This document shows, piece by piece, positions 50,401 through 61,950 of a DNA stretch of 64,000 nucleotides. The stretch's first letter is position 1; every line of letters begins with the position of its first letter. The notes beneath the pieces are model-generated. The model worked only from the letters and a program-made list of their open reading frames with translations, ran no database searches and was not told the origin of the DNA. Source of the DNA: Sphagnum compactum (Eukaryota; Bryophyta; Sphagnopsida; Sphagnales); the NCBI GenBank assembly GCA_965153455.1, contig OZ234501.1, forward strand, positions 5,208,001-5,272,000, written 5' to 3'. The position numbers were made by a program, and so were the translations under genes.

Positions 50401-53040
50401 GAAGGTCACGGGTGCCACTAGTGTATTTGGAGGGCACCATATTTCTAAGAATATTCCTCTTGGAAAAAAATAAGGATTTTATGTCTACGACTTGCAAGTA
50501 GGAGAGAACTTGGCACAATGTCCTCGCACTCTTTATTAATGAAGGTAAGATCTCTCCTACTCATTTCACCTCATGTTCTACATTTGTTTAGACTTACGAT
50601 AAGGTTCATTTTTACTTGGATTTGTTTATTGGGATTCACAAAGGCCCTAAACATGAAAATAAACAAACAAATTCATGGTTGAACTAAAATTACATCTAAT
50701 TTTCAAAATTGAAATTGAAACCAGTTTTATTTTTCTAAAACTAATTATGGAATTGGATTCCCAATGTTTATGTGTGGAATTAAAACCAACATATATTTTT
50801 TAATAAAATAATGGAACCAAATGTTTTTCATTATTTAATTTTAACATCCCCAGTGCTAGTTCAAACTTCAAATTGAAAATTGCCTTTATATAGAAGTTCT
50901 CATTTCATCGCTTTACCCAGGTTTATATGTTTTAACATCCATTAATTAATGATTTATCAAAGTAATTTCAAAGTAATTAGTAATTATTTATAATATAAAT
51001 AAGGTTATTTGGGAATAATTTAATTATGAAATATAATTAGGAACAATATGATTAAATGAGAACATACTTTGGGAATTTTCTAGGAATGTGTTGGGGACTT
51101 TGGGAACTTTAGTAATCACCTAGACTAACTTGGAGATTTTTCATGTACCCCCCCCCCCCCCCCCCCCCACACGGAAGAAAAATATTTTATATATGGAATC
51201 AATATTGGGGCAACATTGAAACTATTAAAAGTAAACTAACCTATCCATGCAATGTGAACTTTTATTTGTGGCAATTGGGTTCATCTATGGATGGCCATAT
51301 TGGAAAAATAAATAAAAAATCATATTATGTGCCTTGTAATTTGGAAAAGGAACCATAGGGTAAATACATGGTTAGGTGAATGATTTTGACATTTTAAAAT
51401 TATACACATAAGTTAAAATTCTCACAATTATCATAATGATCAAATTATAAATATTTCAATTATCCCCTTTTTTTATCAAAATGATTGGTAGATCATTTTT
51501 TAAATATCATTAAACATGTGATTGGTTAAAAAATTGATGTGAAAGTAGAATATCTCAATATGAAATGAACAATAAATGATTAAAATGAAAAACTCATGAC
51601 ATTATCTTAAAAATTTAAATTATCTTACATTTGGAAAATTTTAATCCATCTTAATTTCTCATTTGATGGTGATTTTTTTTCAAAAATTATTTTGACATTC
51701 CTATGACATACTTGTTGATTTCACATTTTTCGTTCTATCTACGTGACAAACTTAGTGTCATCATTTCAAAATTCCATTATGAGTCCATTTTTAAAAAACA
51801 TTCATCCGTATTTTTAGATATGAATCTCATTAAAGTCTATTGCAAAATAGATATCTTAAAATTTGATAATGTTAATGTTGAACATGGATTTACATTTTAA
51901 GTTCATTTACCAGAAAACGATTGTCATTGTGACAATGCAAATAGTTCTCTTAACTACGTTTTCACCCCACATTCTAACCTTGGTAAAATATAGTTTAATT
52001 GTGGATTACTTTGTGTTATCATAGTTTCACAATTTCATTACAAACACAAATATGTAACCAAATGTAAAACGTTTGCTATCAATTTACAAGCCAATCTACA
52101 TCATAGAAACCATACAAATTTGATGTTCTTATCAAGGAGGTGATTTTGATAAATAATTTTGGTGAAACACACAAATAATTAGATTATAAAAATATGCTTC
52201 CATTTGAAATGATGACGTTATTAATAATTACCATGGCCCATATGAACAAGTATTCTTTACTTCCACCTCCTTAGGAAGCTCATGATGTATCTACTTAAAA
52301 AACTTGTTCTTGAGTTTATACGACATATTTATTGCAAATTTTAGCAATACCAATACATTTTAATTCCTTTCAAAATGCTTATGTTTTATATGTAATTCAT
52401 TTGCTTTTGTATGACACGAAACACATTTCTCGCCAAGCCTTGAATATAATGTGACATCACCAAATGTTCAAATTTCATTTAAAGATTGGTCTTAATATGC
52501 ATTTACAAAGCCAAATCATTTGAGACCAACAACATCACCATATAATATTGTGATCGCAAATGAACCCTAAACCCTAAACCCATTAAACTCTAAAGATAAT
52601 TGTTGAACACATATTATGGTTCCTCAACCAAGGGTTTTATGTCATAGCAACTTCAACCAAAATTCATTTTGTTACATCGGAGACTTCTTTAAATGCAATC
52701 TCTTGCTCCAAGCTAGCTTGGTGAGGTTTAGATCATCATTTACTTATTATGATGGGAATGTTTTATTAGTAGGGAATAATGGCCCTTGGTTGAGATCAAT
52801 TTCATCCATCGAGCTAAGGAACTCCTTAATTGTTATGTGGAGGGCCGAGGCCCTATTGTTAGGGCATAACACCTTGGAACATGGGCTCCTTTGATTTCAA
52901 TTTTCAAGGCTTTATTGATGGCAAGTCCTTCCCCTATACAAATCACAAAAGAATTTGGAAAACTTTTACACAAAACATTCATCATATTATTAACTACAAA
53001 ACATAATTGCAAAGCCTATAGACACCACCATTATCTTTTG
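50401..53040. other. AT-rich DNA, no gene recognised
   Basis: Low-complexity AT-rich sequence throughout. It includes a run of 21 C at 51148-51168 and a short telomere-like run (aaccctaaaccctaaaccc) near 52563. No transposase-like frame is visible. Confidence 0.5.
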
Positions 53041-53045
53041 CAATA

Positions 53046-53046
<1 letters not shown>

Positions 53047-53090
<44 letters not shown>
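53047..53090. repeat. Long AT microsatellite
   Basis: About 20 uninterrupted AT dinucleotides, likely length-variable between individuals. Confidence 0.85.
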
Positions 53091-53092
<2 letters not shown>

Positions 53093-53160
53093 CACATTGA
53101 CAAAACGAATAAGGTATTTTTTTCAAAAAATGAATTCGTGTTTTAATTTTAAAATTTTAT

Positions 53161-53326
53161 GATTATTTCCATAACTTACTATAATATTGTGATATGAGTA
53201 ATGAAATTAATTATTCAGAGTATAATTATGATGATTTTCAACATGTCAACTTCATATTTTCACAAGCTTTTATTTCCTTATTTTGAGGATTATTTAATGA
53301 CGAGACTGAACTCAGGGTAAGGTATT
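53161..53326 (-). repeat. Right arm of the 170-bp inverted-repeat pair
   Basis: Inverse complement of the arm at 49578-49745; shared words include gtcaacttcatattttcac and ttttgaggattattta. The outer end (cagggtaaggtatt) corresponds to the outer end of the left arm. Confidence 0.7.
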
Positions 53327-53599
53327 AGTAACTTGGAGGCCAAAAAACAAGCCAAAAACGCTCAAAGTTGGCCCCCAGTTTTCTTTGATGTTCATCCTCA
53401 TGTGTTCATCAAACAATGATATAATAATAACAATAATAATAATAATAAGAAAGGGAGCACAAATGAACATCATGATCATCATAAAGTCACAAAACCTTTC
53501 ACATTTTTCAATTACATTTGCTTTGTTTTTTTTTGTTGCTGGTTTGACCCTCTTAATCCCCTGTTTCATCCCCAATTTCGGTCACCCTTTTTCGTTTTG

Positions 53600-54615
53600 G
53601 TCGGTTGTTTTTTGTGTGTGTTTTTGGGGGAGCGTTTCGTGCGAACAGCAACGCCGGCTTTGCACCAGTCCTTCCTCCTCCTCTACACTCTCTTTTGTTC
53701 TCTCTCTCTCTCTCCTCCTTTGCTGCTGCCGCTGCTAATACTAAACAAACAAATGGAGGAGGGTGTGGTGGAGTGCGGGCAGTTGTTGTGCTGAGTTGCC
53801 GTTGTTGTTGGACCACGAGCCCGCCTTCCTTTCTGCTTTTCTCAGTTTAAGTTTGGAGAGAGAGGATACCGGCTGGCTGGGGGTGTGGTTTTGAATCGCA
53901 AGAAACATCTATGGGGTTTTGCCTTTGACAACGGCTGAAGAGACTGGGATTTGCCTTGGTCTGTGAGTGCAGGTGTCTCAGAAGATTGGGGTTTCTTTTT
54001 TTTTTGTGGGGGTCCGTTTTCTCGTTGATCTCAGTTTTGCCTTCTGTCTTTCGGGGAAAACCTAGCTGGGGTTCGCAGATATGGTGGAGGAAATTGCGGC
54101 AGGTCAGATCTCGTGCTTTCCCATATACAATAAGTATTTGAGGTTTTTTGGGAAGGTTTTTTGTTGAGCCATCTGCGATGCTAAAGATTTTCGCGCAGCA
54201 GCGGAGAAGAAGAAGAGTCTGGGCAAAAGAACTCATACCCATTTACAATATGTGAGTTTTTGTTTGGTAATGTTTTTGTTGAGGCATCTGCTATGCTAAA
54301 GACTTCCTCGCAGCAGCGGAGAAGAAGAAGAAGAAGAAGAGTAGTCTGGACAAAAAAGAAAGAACAGAATTAAAAAGAGATCGCTGAAGCGCTAGGGGAC
54401 TTTGTTTGTCGTGCGAGGACATATTTAGGTCAAACTTAGGGTTTTTCTAGCTCAAAGTTTTTCAGAAGCTCATGATTCTCGCGAAGCTTTTTAGGGGGTG
54501 AGTATCTTCGGGGTGTGTTTAGTTATGGAGATGGATGTGTAGAGGCAGGAGAGATCTTTTTTTTGGTTGCAGGTAGTGGGGTTGGTCATAAGGTTGGGGG
54601 GGGGGGGGGGGGGAG
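53600..54615 (+). promoter_or_regulatory. CDKG leader with probable 5' UTR intron
   Basis: CT-rich DNA (53697-53715) marks the leader. A donor (GCGGCAG before GTCAGA at 54103) and an acceptor (ttttttttggttgcag ending 54572) fit a 5' untranslated intron of about 470 bases, common in plant regulatory genes. Within it a segment of about 118 bases is duplicated: cccatatacaata...gcagcagcggagaagaag near 54120-54230 recurs near 54238-54355. A run of 18 G (54596-54613) ends two bases before the start codon. Confidence 0.5.
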
Positions 54616-57237
54616 ATGGCAGCTGGACGACATTACAGTGTGCCCTTGCTTTCATTGCACCTTGGAAATGATCGCTCCCCTTTGTCTGGTGAGCGGGAGA
54701 GGTTGAGTGGTAGTAGCAGTAGAGATCGTAGTCATCAATGGCCACGGGACTCACAGGGTGGGGGGGACGGCTTATTGCACCCAGCAGACGAAAGAGGGCG
54801 CATTCGGGATGTTACCCACATGACTGAAAGGGAGAGGGATAGAGAGCACATGCACAACAGGGATAGGGTGGTGAGAGAAAGGGATTCGAGGGAAAGAGAA
54901 AGATTGAGCTACAGGGAGAGGGAATGGACAAATGAGAAGGAGTGGGAAAGAGGAACTGACAAGGGGCGAGATAGGAGTGACAGGGAGAGAGATAGGAGTG
55001 GCAGAGAGCGGGAGAGGGACAGAGTTAGGGACAGAGAGCTTGAGTGGACATTGAGTAGTCAGCAAGGCAGGGAATCTGAGAGAGATGTGAGCAAATTTTT
55101 ACATTCCAGTAGAAGAGAAGATGGCGAATTGAGGGCTCGAGATCATCGGGACCATGTGCCAAGTTTTGCACGCCACCATGACCTTGAATCAGAGAAGGGT
55201 ATAAGCAGATCTCCTCCAAATAAGCGCAAGTTGTCTCCCATGATGTTGGACCTTGAGCAAAGACAAAGACTGTCGAGATCTGGAGGCACTCAACCCATGT
55301 CAAGCAGGTTTGGTCCATCTCCCCCATCCCGGTTGCAGCACCCTCGTAGTTCATCCCCGTACTCCCCTCATAAGTCTGTTTCCACATCTCTGTTTAGGGA
55401 TAATCCAGTAAATTCAGTGAACTTTCCTGGCACATCTGTTGCAAAGAAATCTTCCCCTGCAGCACCTTTGGCTCTTGGAGGGGGTTCATCCTTCCCTGGG
55501 ATTGAAAAAACCAGGTCCGGGATGCCATATGAGGATGCAGATGGAATAACTTCAGCTTCCACGCAGGATATGGATGCCTCTGAAGCTGGTATCGGGGGTT
55601 TGCATTCTGCCATAGGGAGAAATGGCGAGAAGTTTGAGAGTGCTGCTGTCCACATGCTGGAGTCTGCCAGGTTATCGATATCTTCCAGCTCTGAGGATAT
55701 GCCTGGACAGGTTGTTCCTGGTAGCCCAATGGTTGTGGACAATAGTCCCAGTGATGGTGATGAGAGAGCCAATACTCCAGCTCTTGTTACTATTGCAGCC
55801 TCACGCTGGGCAGAAGATTCATATACTCCACAACACTCTCCATTATCTGCTTCAAGGGAACTGAGAAAGCAGATGCAAAAGTCAGTGAGTACAGACTCTG
55901 AGGTCGAGGATCAAGAAGCAAGTACTTCACCAGAGCCTGGGGAACTCAGGGAAGAGAAGCTTCACAAGCGTGTGGCAAGAATGAGTGAAGATGGCAAAGA
56001 GTACGAGAAGGAGCTCAACAAGAGGGAGTTGGAGGAGCTTGATGAGGATGAAGAGAGTGATGACGAAGAGATGCAACAGCCAGATCTTGATCCAGACTTG
56101 GATTCTCTGTCATGTGTTCCTTCAGAGCCACCACATTGTGCCATTGATATGCTGCAAGGGTGCAGATGTGTTGATGAGTTTGAGAAGCTGAACAAGATCA
56201 ACGAAGGCACATATGGGATTGTGTTTCGAGCTAGGAACAAAAAAACAGGTGAAGTTGTGGCCTTGAAACAAGTGAAACTGGATAAAAAGATGTGTGATTT
56301 TCCTTTGTCGTCCTTACGTGAAATTAACATTCTGTTGTCTCTCCATCATCCTTCAGTGGTTGATGTGAAGGAAGTAGTTGTAGGCAGTTTGTTAGAAGGC
56401 AGTGTGCTTGACAAAATTTTCATGGTCATGGAGTACATGGAACATGACCTGCAGGCCCTCATGGAAACCATGAAACAGCCTTTCAGCCACAGTGAAGTGA
56501 AATGCTTGATGCTACAGCTTTTTGCTGGTGTCAAGTACCTTCATGAGAACTGGGTTCTTCACCGTGACTTGAAAACCTCAAATTTGCTTCTCAACAATCA
56601 GGGTGAACTCAAAATTTGTGACTTTGGTATGGCACGTCAATATGGGGACCCTCTAAAGGCTTATACACATAAGGTTGTTACCCTGTGGTACAGAGCACCA
56701 GAGCTTCTCCTCGGAGCAAGAAAGTACTCAACTGCTGTTGATATGTGGTCACTGGGTTGCATCATGGCTGAGTTGATCACAAAGGAAGCGCTGTTCCCAG
56801 GGAAGTCTGAGATAGAAGAAATTGATATGATTTTCAAGATGCTTGGGACACCGAATGAGAAGATTTGGCCTGATTTCACAAAGCTATCAGGTGCAAAATG
56901 CAACTTCACAAAGCAACCATTCAATAGATTGCGGGAGAAATTTCCAGCAGTTGCATTTTCTGGTGGACCAACACTGACAGAGATGGGGTTTGATTTGCTA
57001 AACCGGCTGCTCATATATGATCCTCAGAAGCGAATCACTGCTGATGAAGCTCTTAATCATGAGTGGTTCAAGGAGGAGCCATTACCTAAACCTAAAGAGC
57101 AAATGCCATCTTTCCCTCCCTGCAGTGAGCATGAGCGTCGTGCTCGGCAGCTTAGAAGACCACCTGATCCACTTGAGGAACAACGGAAACTTGAGATACG
57201 TAAAGCTGAGGTAGGGAGTGGTGGCCTTTTTGGTTAA
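54616..57237 (+). CDS. CDKG: Cyclin-dependent kinase G (CDK11/PITSLRE-type)
   Basis: CDKG kinases pair with L-type cyclins and act in pre-mRNA splicing, and in Arabidopsis in meiotic pairing; they are nuclear. The 873-residue frame is unbroken and starts MAAGRH, as in plant CDKG;2. Residues about 45-180 are an Arg/Glu/Asp-Ser-rich tract like those of splicing-linked kinases. An acidic segment follows near 470-505. The kinase domain spans about 522-818, with the G-loop EGTYGIVF at 530-537, cyclin-binding helix PLSSLRE at 563-569 (PITSLRE in animals), HRDLKTSN with catalytic Asp 651, DFG at 669-671 and WYRAPE. The C-terminus ends GSGGLFG, as in the family. Oddities are Met after DFG instead of the usual Leu, and about five extra residues (around [13 protein letters not shown]) before the hinge. 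The coding region has no intron. A TAA stop lies at 57235. Confidence 0.95.
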   Translation: MAAGRHYSVPLLSLHLGNDRSPLSGERERLSGSSSRDRSHQWPRDSQGGGDGLLHPADERGRIRDVTHMTERERDREHMHNRDRVVRERDSRERERLSYREREWTNEKEWERGTDKGRDRSDRERDRSGRERERDRVRDRELEWTLSSQQGRESERDVSKFLHSSRREDGELRARDHRDHVPSFARHHDLESEKGISRSPPNKRKLSPMMLDLEQRQRLSRSGGTQPMSSRFGPSPPSRLQHPRSSSPYSPHKSVSTSLFRDNPVNSVNFPGTSVAKKSSPAAPLALGGGSSFPGIEKTRSGMPYEDADGITSASTQDMDASEAGIGGLHSAIGRNGEKFESAAVHMLESARLSISSSSEDMPGQVVPGSPMVVDNSPSDGDERANTPALVTIAASRWAEDSYTPQHSPLSASRELRKQMQKSVSTDSEVEDQEASTSPEPGELREEKLHKRVARMSEDGKEYEKELNKRELEELDEDEESDDEEMQQPDLDPDLDSLSCVPSEPPHCAIDMLQGCRCVDEFEKLNKINEGTYGIVFRARNKKTGEVVALKQVKLDKKMCDFPLSSLREINILLSLHHPSVVDVKEVVVGSLLEGSVLDKIFMVMEYMEHDLQALMETMKQPFSHSEVKCLMLQLFAGVKYLHENWVLHRDLKTSNLLLNNQGELKICDFGMARQYGDPLKAYTHKVVTLWYRAPELLLGARKYSTAVDMWSLGCIMAELITKEALFPGKSEIEEIDMIFKMLGTPNEKIWPDFTKLSGAKCNFTKQPFNRLREKFPAVAFSGGPTLTEMGFDLLNRLLIYDPQKRITADEALNHEWFKEEPLPKPKEQMPSFPPCSEHERRARQLRRPPDPLEEQRKLEIRKAEVGSGGLFG

Positions 57238-59450
57238 ATTGAGAAAACAGATAGAAACAGCAAATCATATATTGTCATCCTGACCTTGCTTGTTGGAACC
57301 TTGAATTGAATTGATGGAAGAGAGAGTGAGGGAGGGAGAGAAGTGGCTCTGTACACTCCATAGTTCTAGTTAGTTACTCATGAGAGTTAGTTAGTTAGAA
57401 TGAAACAAGCTTCATTGCTATTCCTACAACCATTCTGTAGGAATCTGGCACTAGTGTGGTGATGGGAAGATTCAAATTTCAGACAATTGTGGTGAAGTGT
57501 CACGGTTTGGAAACACAGATGTTTTCTTTCTTGGGGATTGTGCTTTAGTTATGAGTTACAACATTATGTGGAAAGCTGCCTTAAGTCTCTGAGCTAATAT
57601 CTTGAACCACAGAAATAAGTCAAGCACTTATTAGTTGTGTAATAGTCATCTCTTGTTTACCCCTGTTGTCTGTTATTCTATGTCTTTTTCTTTTTGTGTG
57701 TGTTTTCTTGTTTTTCCCCTCTTCATGTTTTAGCCAGTATCTGGCTGGGTCTTCCTGTTGCTCCCAAACTTTTGACAGAACTTTATAGTCCCTGAACAGG
57801 TGAGAGACTGTTGCTTTTGTTCATACTTACACATTTTTATTGTTTCTTCTTTATTAAAGTTTCAAACCTTCTGTGTGGGTCCTTATTCTTCCAGGTTCTG
57901 AAAGTCCTTATCTTGGAGGTCTTTTCTTTTGACTTCAAGAAAAAGTTTTAACCTTGTTCTTCTGGCTTTCTTAACGGGGAGCACGGAGCTCTCTCGATTC
58001 TCACAAGAGTTAAATCAGTTGTATTATGGACAGAACAAAGATCTCTTTTCATTGTCCTCATGCTTTATTTCTTTACCCTCTTCAACAGGCCTGAAAATGC
58101 AAAAGAAGAGGGGTTTTCAGTCTTGGTTAGTGGAGGTAGTGTTATATTACCTCCTAGAAATGCTTTGGTGGGTGTTTTGCTTTTACCTCCTAGAAGTGCT
58201 TTGGTGGGTGGTTTGCTTGTTGAGATGCATTGTGTCTTTTGATACCCGATGGGTATCACAGGAAGCAAAGGAGAAAAAAAATCCTGTCAGGTTATTATCT
58301 GGGATCACCCTCAGATGGGGGTGTGTTGTGCATTCCCAGTGTGGGTCCCTCCTTCGGCTGCCGCCTGGGGGACCCTATGTACAAGGTACTGATGTAGGTA
58401 TCTTGGCACTGGGCGGCTTTCACACTAACTATATTATTTGTAGAAATGTTGAAAATTTCAAGATGATGGAAAATGAAGAATCTTTTGGTATTTCAAAATG
58501 TCAACATGGAAATCTTCAAAATTAATTAATTGTTCGAGAGACATGTGTTGAAGCTGCCATTTGTACTATGGTATTCCATAAAACCATGGAAGCAACAAAA
58601 AGTTGTATTACACACAAGTGCAACATAAGTTTGTAGAAATTTGTGGTCATGCTCTAAACAAAATATATGATGACTTGATAAAAAATAATAATATATATAT
58701 ATATATAAATATATATATATGATGACTTGATGAAGAACATTGTCAAACATGGGAAGGCTTCATCCCCAAGTCATCCATTGCTCAGCAATTTTTGTTGTTG
58801 TAGTTGAAATTTTGAGTCTTAGATTTGAGAACTGACAATATGATTGGAAGCCAAGTTTTTGGCGAGAAGCTAAATACCCCCTAATGAGCTCTGTTCGATG
58901 CAATCTCTGGCCCCCTGACCCACCACCAGACTTGACCCCACCTCCATAGCCAAGCCCTCCCTTCGTCATTGACAGAACATCTCAAGCATTGTCAACTGTC
59001 CGTCCCTCCTTTCAAGACATCCTAGTGTAGTCAACTCATTGTTGCACTCTGGGCTGTCGATTGCAACAAACTTTTGCTCTACATTATAAAGTTCTACTTG
59101 CCTAGAGCTGGATTTTGAAATGATGGTTAATTTTAGCAAATTGTGGATAAGCTCCATGGCACGTCGAAGATCAAACATTGCACCAGCCTAAACCTTCTGT
59201 AGGTAGCCACAGCTTTCTTCAGGTTTTCGCTCCTCTTTTGATGCTTCAAAATGTAAAGTTTTAATATGTTACTAGAACAATGGCATGTGCATGTAGCTTT
59301 GTTCTTCTTCATCTGGGCTAATGTTTCTATTCTCTCAAGTCTACTCTAAGTTTTGCATAAGTTTTGGGTTGCATCCTTGCTTCTAAAACTTCTACAGAAT
59401 TATTTCCTTGATTCTAAAATCCACTACCAATTCTACTTCTACACCCTAGC
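57238..59450. other. CDKG 3' flank and spacer
   Basis: The first 600 bases or so probably hold the CDKG 3' untranslated region; an ATTAAA at about 57853 is a possible poly(A) signal. A 198-codon plus-strand frame at 57929-58525 has no recognisable domain and contains a local duplication (ttacctcctagaaatgctttggtgggt, then ttacctcctagaagtgctttggtgggt, about 45 bases later near 58148-58215). An AT microsatellite lies at 58690-58720. Minus-strand frames at 58760-59178 are unrecognised. Confidence 0.4.
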
Positions 59451-59529
59451 AAAATGTTGGGTTTTTTCATCTTCCAAATGCCATTTGAATTCTTTGTTAA
59501 TTTATGTTGTCCAAAGAAGTGGGGTTCAA

Positions 59530-59885
59530 ATTTTGTAATGGCAGGCCTAGAATGCAATGTGGTTTTTGATGATGGTGGAATCTTAGAGATTTTTGAGGAT
59601 ACACCTTTCATTCCCTCCAAAGAAGCAGATTTGCTGCAAGCATTGAAGGCAATTATGCAAGAGCCTCTCCCTTGGACCTTTTCAAAGATCCAATATTATG
59701 TGGCTACCTCATGTTACAAGTGGTCATGGATTGTATAACAATGCTGAAAGTACAATCATCCCATGGGATCATATGGAGGATTTCGTAAGAGGGGAAGAAA
59801 ACAACCCCAACTTCCCTTGGAAGTTTACAAGGACAAAGGACCACGTCAGGTTGTCTGCCCCAAACACATTGACACACCCTTGAGC
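59530..59885 (+). mobile_element. Possible 5' part of a MULE/FAR1-like transposase remnant
   Basis: Two overlapping frames give coding-like pieces: GLECNVVFDDGGILEIFEDT, then in the next frame EDFVRGEENNPNFPWKF and TRTKDHVRLSAP. From memory these resemble the N-terminal part of FAR1/MULE-like proteins common in fern genomes. A frame change near 59700-59740 shows decay. About 1 kb of AT-rich DNA (59.9-60.9 kb) separates it from the next conserved piece, which could be an intron or an insertion. Assignment is tentative. Confidence 0.35.
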
Positions 59886-60949
59886 AAATTTTACAACGTT
59901 TGTTTATAGGTGAAACAAGATATAGGGTAACATTCATTTAGTAGGGCTGCCATTATGTTCTTTGCGAATGTATGTAGTTCTGTAGTGTTTTATTTTGATT
60001 GACTACAATGCTTTCTATAGCAATTAAAAACATTGTTTTATATGGAAATTATATATGTACCACATTTTGCATCAATGATTATATGTTATAGTTTTCAACC
60101 TATTTTCAAATCTGTTTTTTATTAACTGCCCTTCGGACACTATTTTCTTTTAAAACCCAAATGATTCATTCATATTCTATTAATGCAAAACATAATGAAA
60201 ACCAAATCAAATTTAGATGCACGTCTTCATTTTCTACACCTCCTAATCAATGACAACATGTGATTTTGGTTTACTTCCTTTTCCTATTATTATTTTCATG
60301 TTTGTAGTTCAAAATTTGACATTAAAAGTTAACTGCAGACCATGATTCATTTGTCAATAGTTTCTTGCAGAACAGAGTTTATATTTGCAAATACAGACCA
60401 ATATTGTAGTCTTGATTTACGTTCACCATTCCCTACCATTACCTTTAATCTAATTTGTAGGTTGTTGTACCTCAAAACCTTTCTCACAACATGGTTTTGA
60501 GTTCTTTCTTGCCATTATAGTATATTTCCCAAGAATAGAGTCTCTACAAAACCACATGTCCAATGCCATGCATGATTTTTTAGTACAAAGTTATCAACTA
60601 AGATGTTTTTATTATTAAGCAATCATGATTTCTATTCCAATCTTTCCAATCTTAGCAAGGAAATTACATCCTTATTGCCTACTTCCCCATTCAACAATAT
60701 AATGACTTGTCTTCTCATGACCATTGTCAAATGTACATTTTATGTTTTGCAACTTGTAATTGTTTTGGTGATTTGAAATGTTTTAGTTTTGCCAATATAT
60801 ATTATGTTTTTTCTTTCATTTTTCATTGTTGCAATTTCACAACAAATGTAAACCTCATTCCCAATATCATTGTTATGCAGATTCTTTTGTAACTTTGGAC
60901 CTGAAAACAGAACCAACGTCCTTCCAGCAAACATACACAAGCTTCTCTT

Positions 60950-61535
60950 GTCTATACAACGGAACTGGAAGTGAAACAAAGTCCATGATACATCCATCAA
61001 GAGGAAGGGGACAAAACCCTTGTTGGAATTCCCAAAATCCAACCAACAATCACAACGAAAAACTAGGATAGGGAAGACAATGGCAAGTATGTCCATTAAG
61101 CGTGGTTGCCAAAGATCCTTTATCGCAAAGCAACCATACTTGGATCATAGTATTTGTCAATTGATATACATGCATGCAAAACATAAGAATAAATTGGGTG
61201 AAGTATGCCATGGAAAGAGTGTTCTTGGATTCTGGCATACTTTGGGTTCACAACTTTCGAATGCTATGAAGGCACACCTCATGGGGCTAATAGGCAAGGT
61301 TTGTCCCCTGCTCAAGTTATGGCACATCATAAGGCGCATGTTAAGGAACATGCATTGAAAAATGAACCTATTATACAAGACACATTTGTTTTGCCCTCTG
61401 GTGTAAGGAACTTGGCAAAAAAACAAGCAAATGAATTATGGCAAAAACATCAAAAGGACCCACTTAGTGTGAGAATGTGGGTTTTGGAAAATCCTGAGTC
61501 AAATTTCTACTATGTAAAACATGCCCCTTTAGATC
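60950..61535 (+). mobile_element. MULE/FAR1-like transposase remnant, N-terminal half
   Basis: Plus-strand pieces read SIKRGCQRSFIAKQPYLD, LIYMHAKHKNKLGEVCHGKS, then after a frame change near 61290 GLSPAQVMAHHKAHVKEHA, DTFVLPSGVRNLAKKQANEL and WQKHQKDPLSVRMWV. The Cys/His pattern and the order resemble the DNA-binding front part of MULE/FAR1-type transposases. The frame change and the abrupt end at about 61530, where an opposite-strand piece begins, show that the copy is broken. Confidence 0.5.
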
Positions 61536-61950
61536 TAAATATATCACACCATACCAGTAGTTGTTAAGACATCACCAACTAAATGGTAAATCAACCAATT
61601 CATTATGCCCCTGGTGAACCTTTCTTTTGAAGAGTATAATATTCTTTTCATGTTGTTGTGGGATGATTCCATAGAGGAGTTCATGTCTTGCCCTACATGC
61701 GGTATGTTTTGATTCCCAACACACCACATCCTCGCCTTCAACAACCAATGATCTTTGAGGTATTGAATGAATTGAATTGCATTTGGAAAACTTGTTCGCA
61801 ACAACTCAATTTGTTGTTCTACCCACATAATAAGGTTAGAATTGGTGGGACATCCCTATGAATACATTATCCTCCCAAGGGCACATAAAACTTTAGTTCA
61901 CTCCTCTACAAATGCAATATTCTTTATGGCATTTTTAGCCCACGCTTTGC
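61500..61950 (-). mobile_element. MULE-like transposase remnant, C-terminal part, opposite strand
   Basis: The minus strand reads CYVCKAWAKNAIKNI, stop, a middle with more stops, then RTSFPNAIQFIQYLKDHW, NSSMESSHNNMKRILYSSKE, MNWLIYHLVGDVL and, after a frame change, NNYWYGVIYLDLKGHV. The ESSHNNMKR and WLIYHLVGDVL blocks are typical of the back end of plant MULE-type transposases with a zinc-binding tail. Several stops and a frame change show decay. It faces the N-terminal half tail to tail, so the element was rearranged or two copies met. Confidence 0.5.

Noticed and set aside
52563-52582. Telomere-like aaccctaaaccctaaaccc
   Set aside because: Fewer than three repeats; common in plant interstitial DNA and no sign of a chromosome end.
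57929-58525. 198-codon plus-strand open frame downstream of CDKG
   Set aside because: It has no domain, includes a local repeat, lies in the likely 3' flank and has low-complexity composition.
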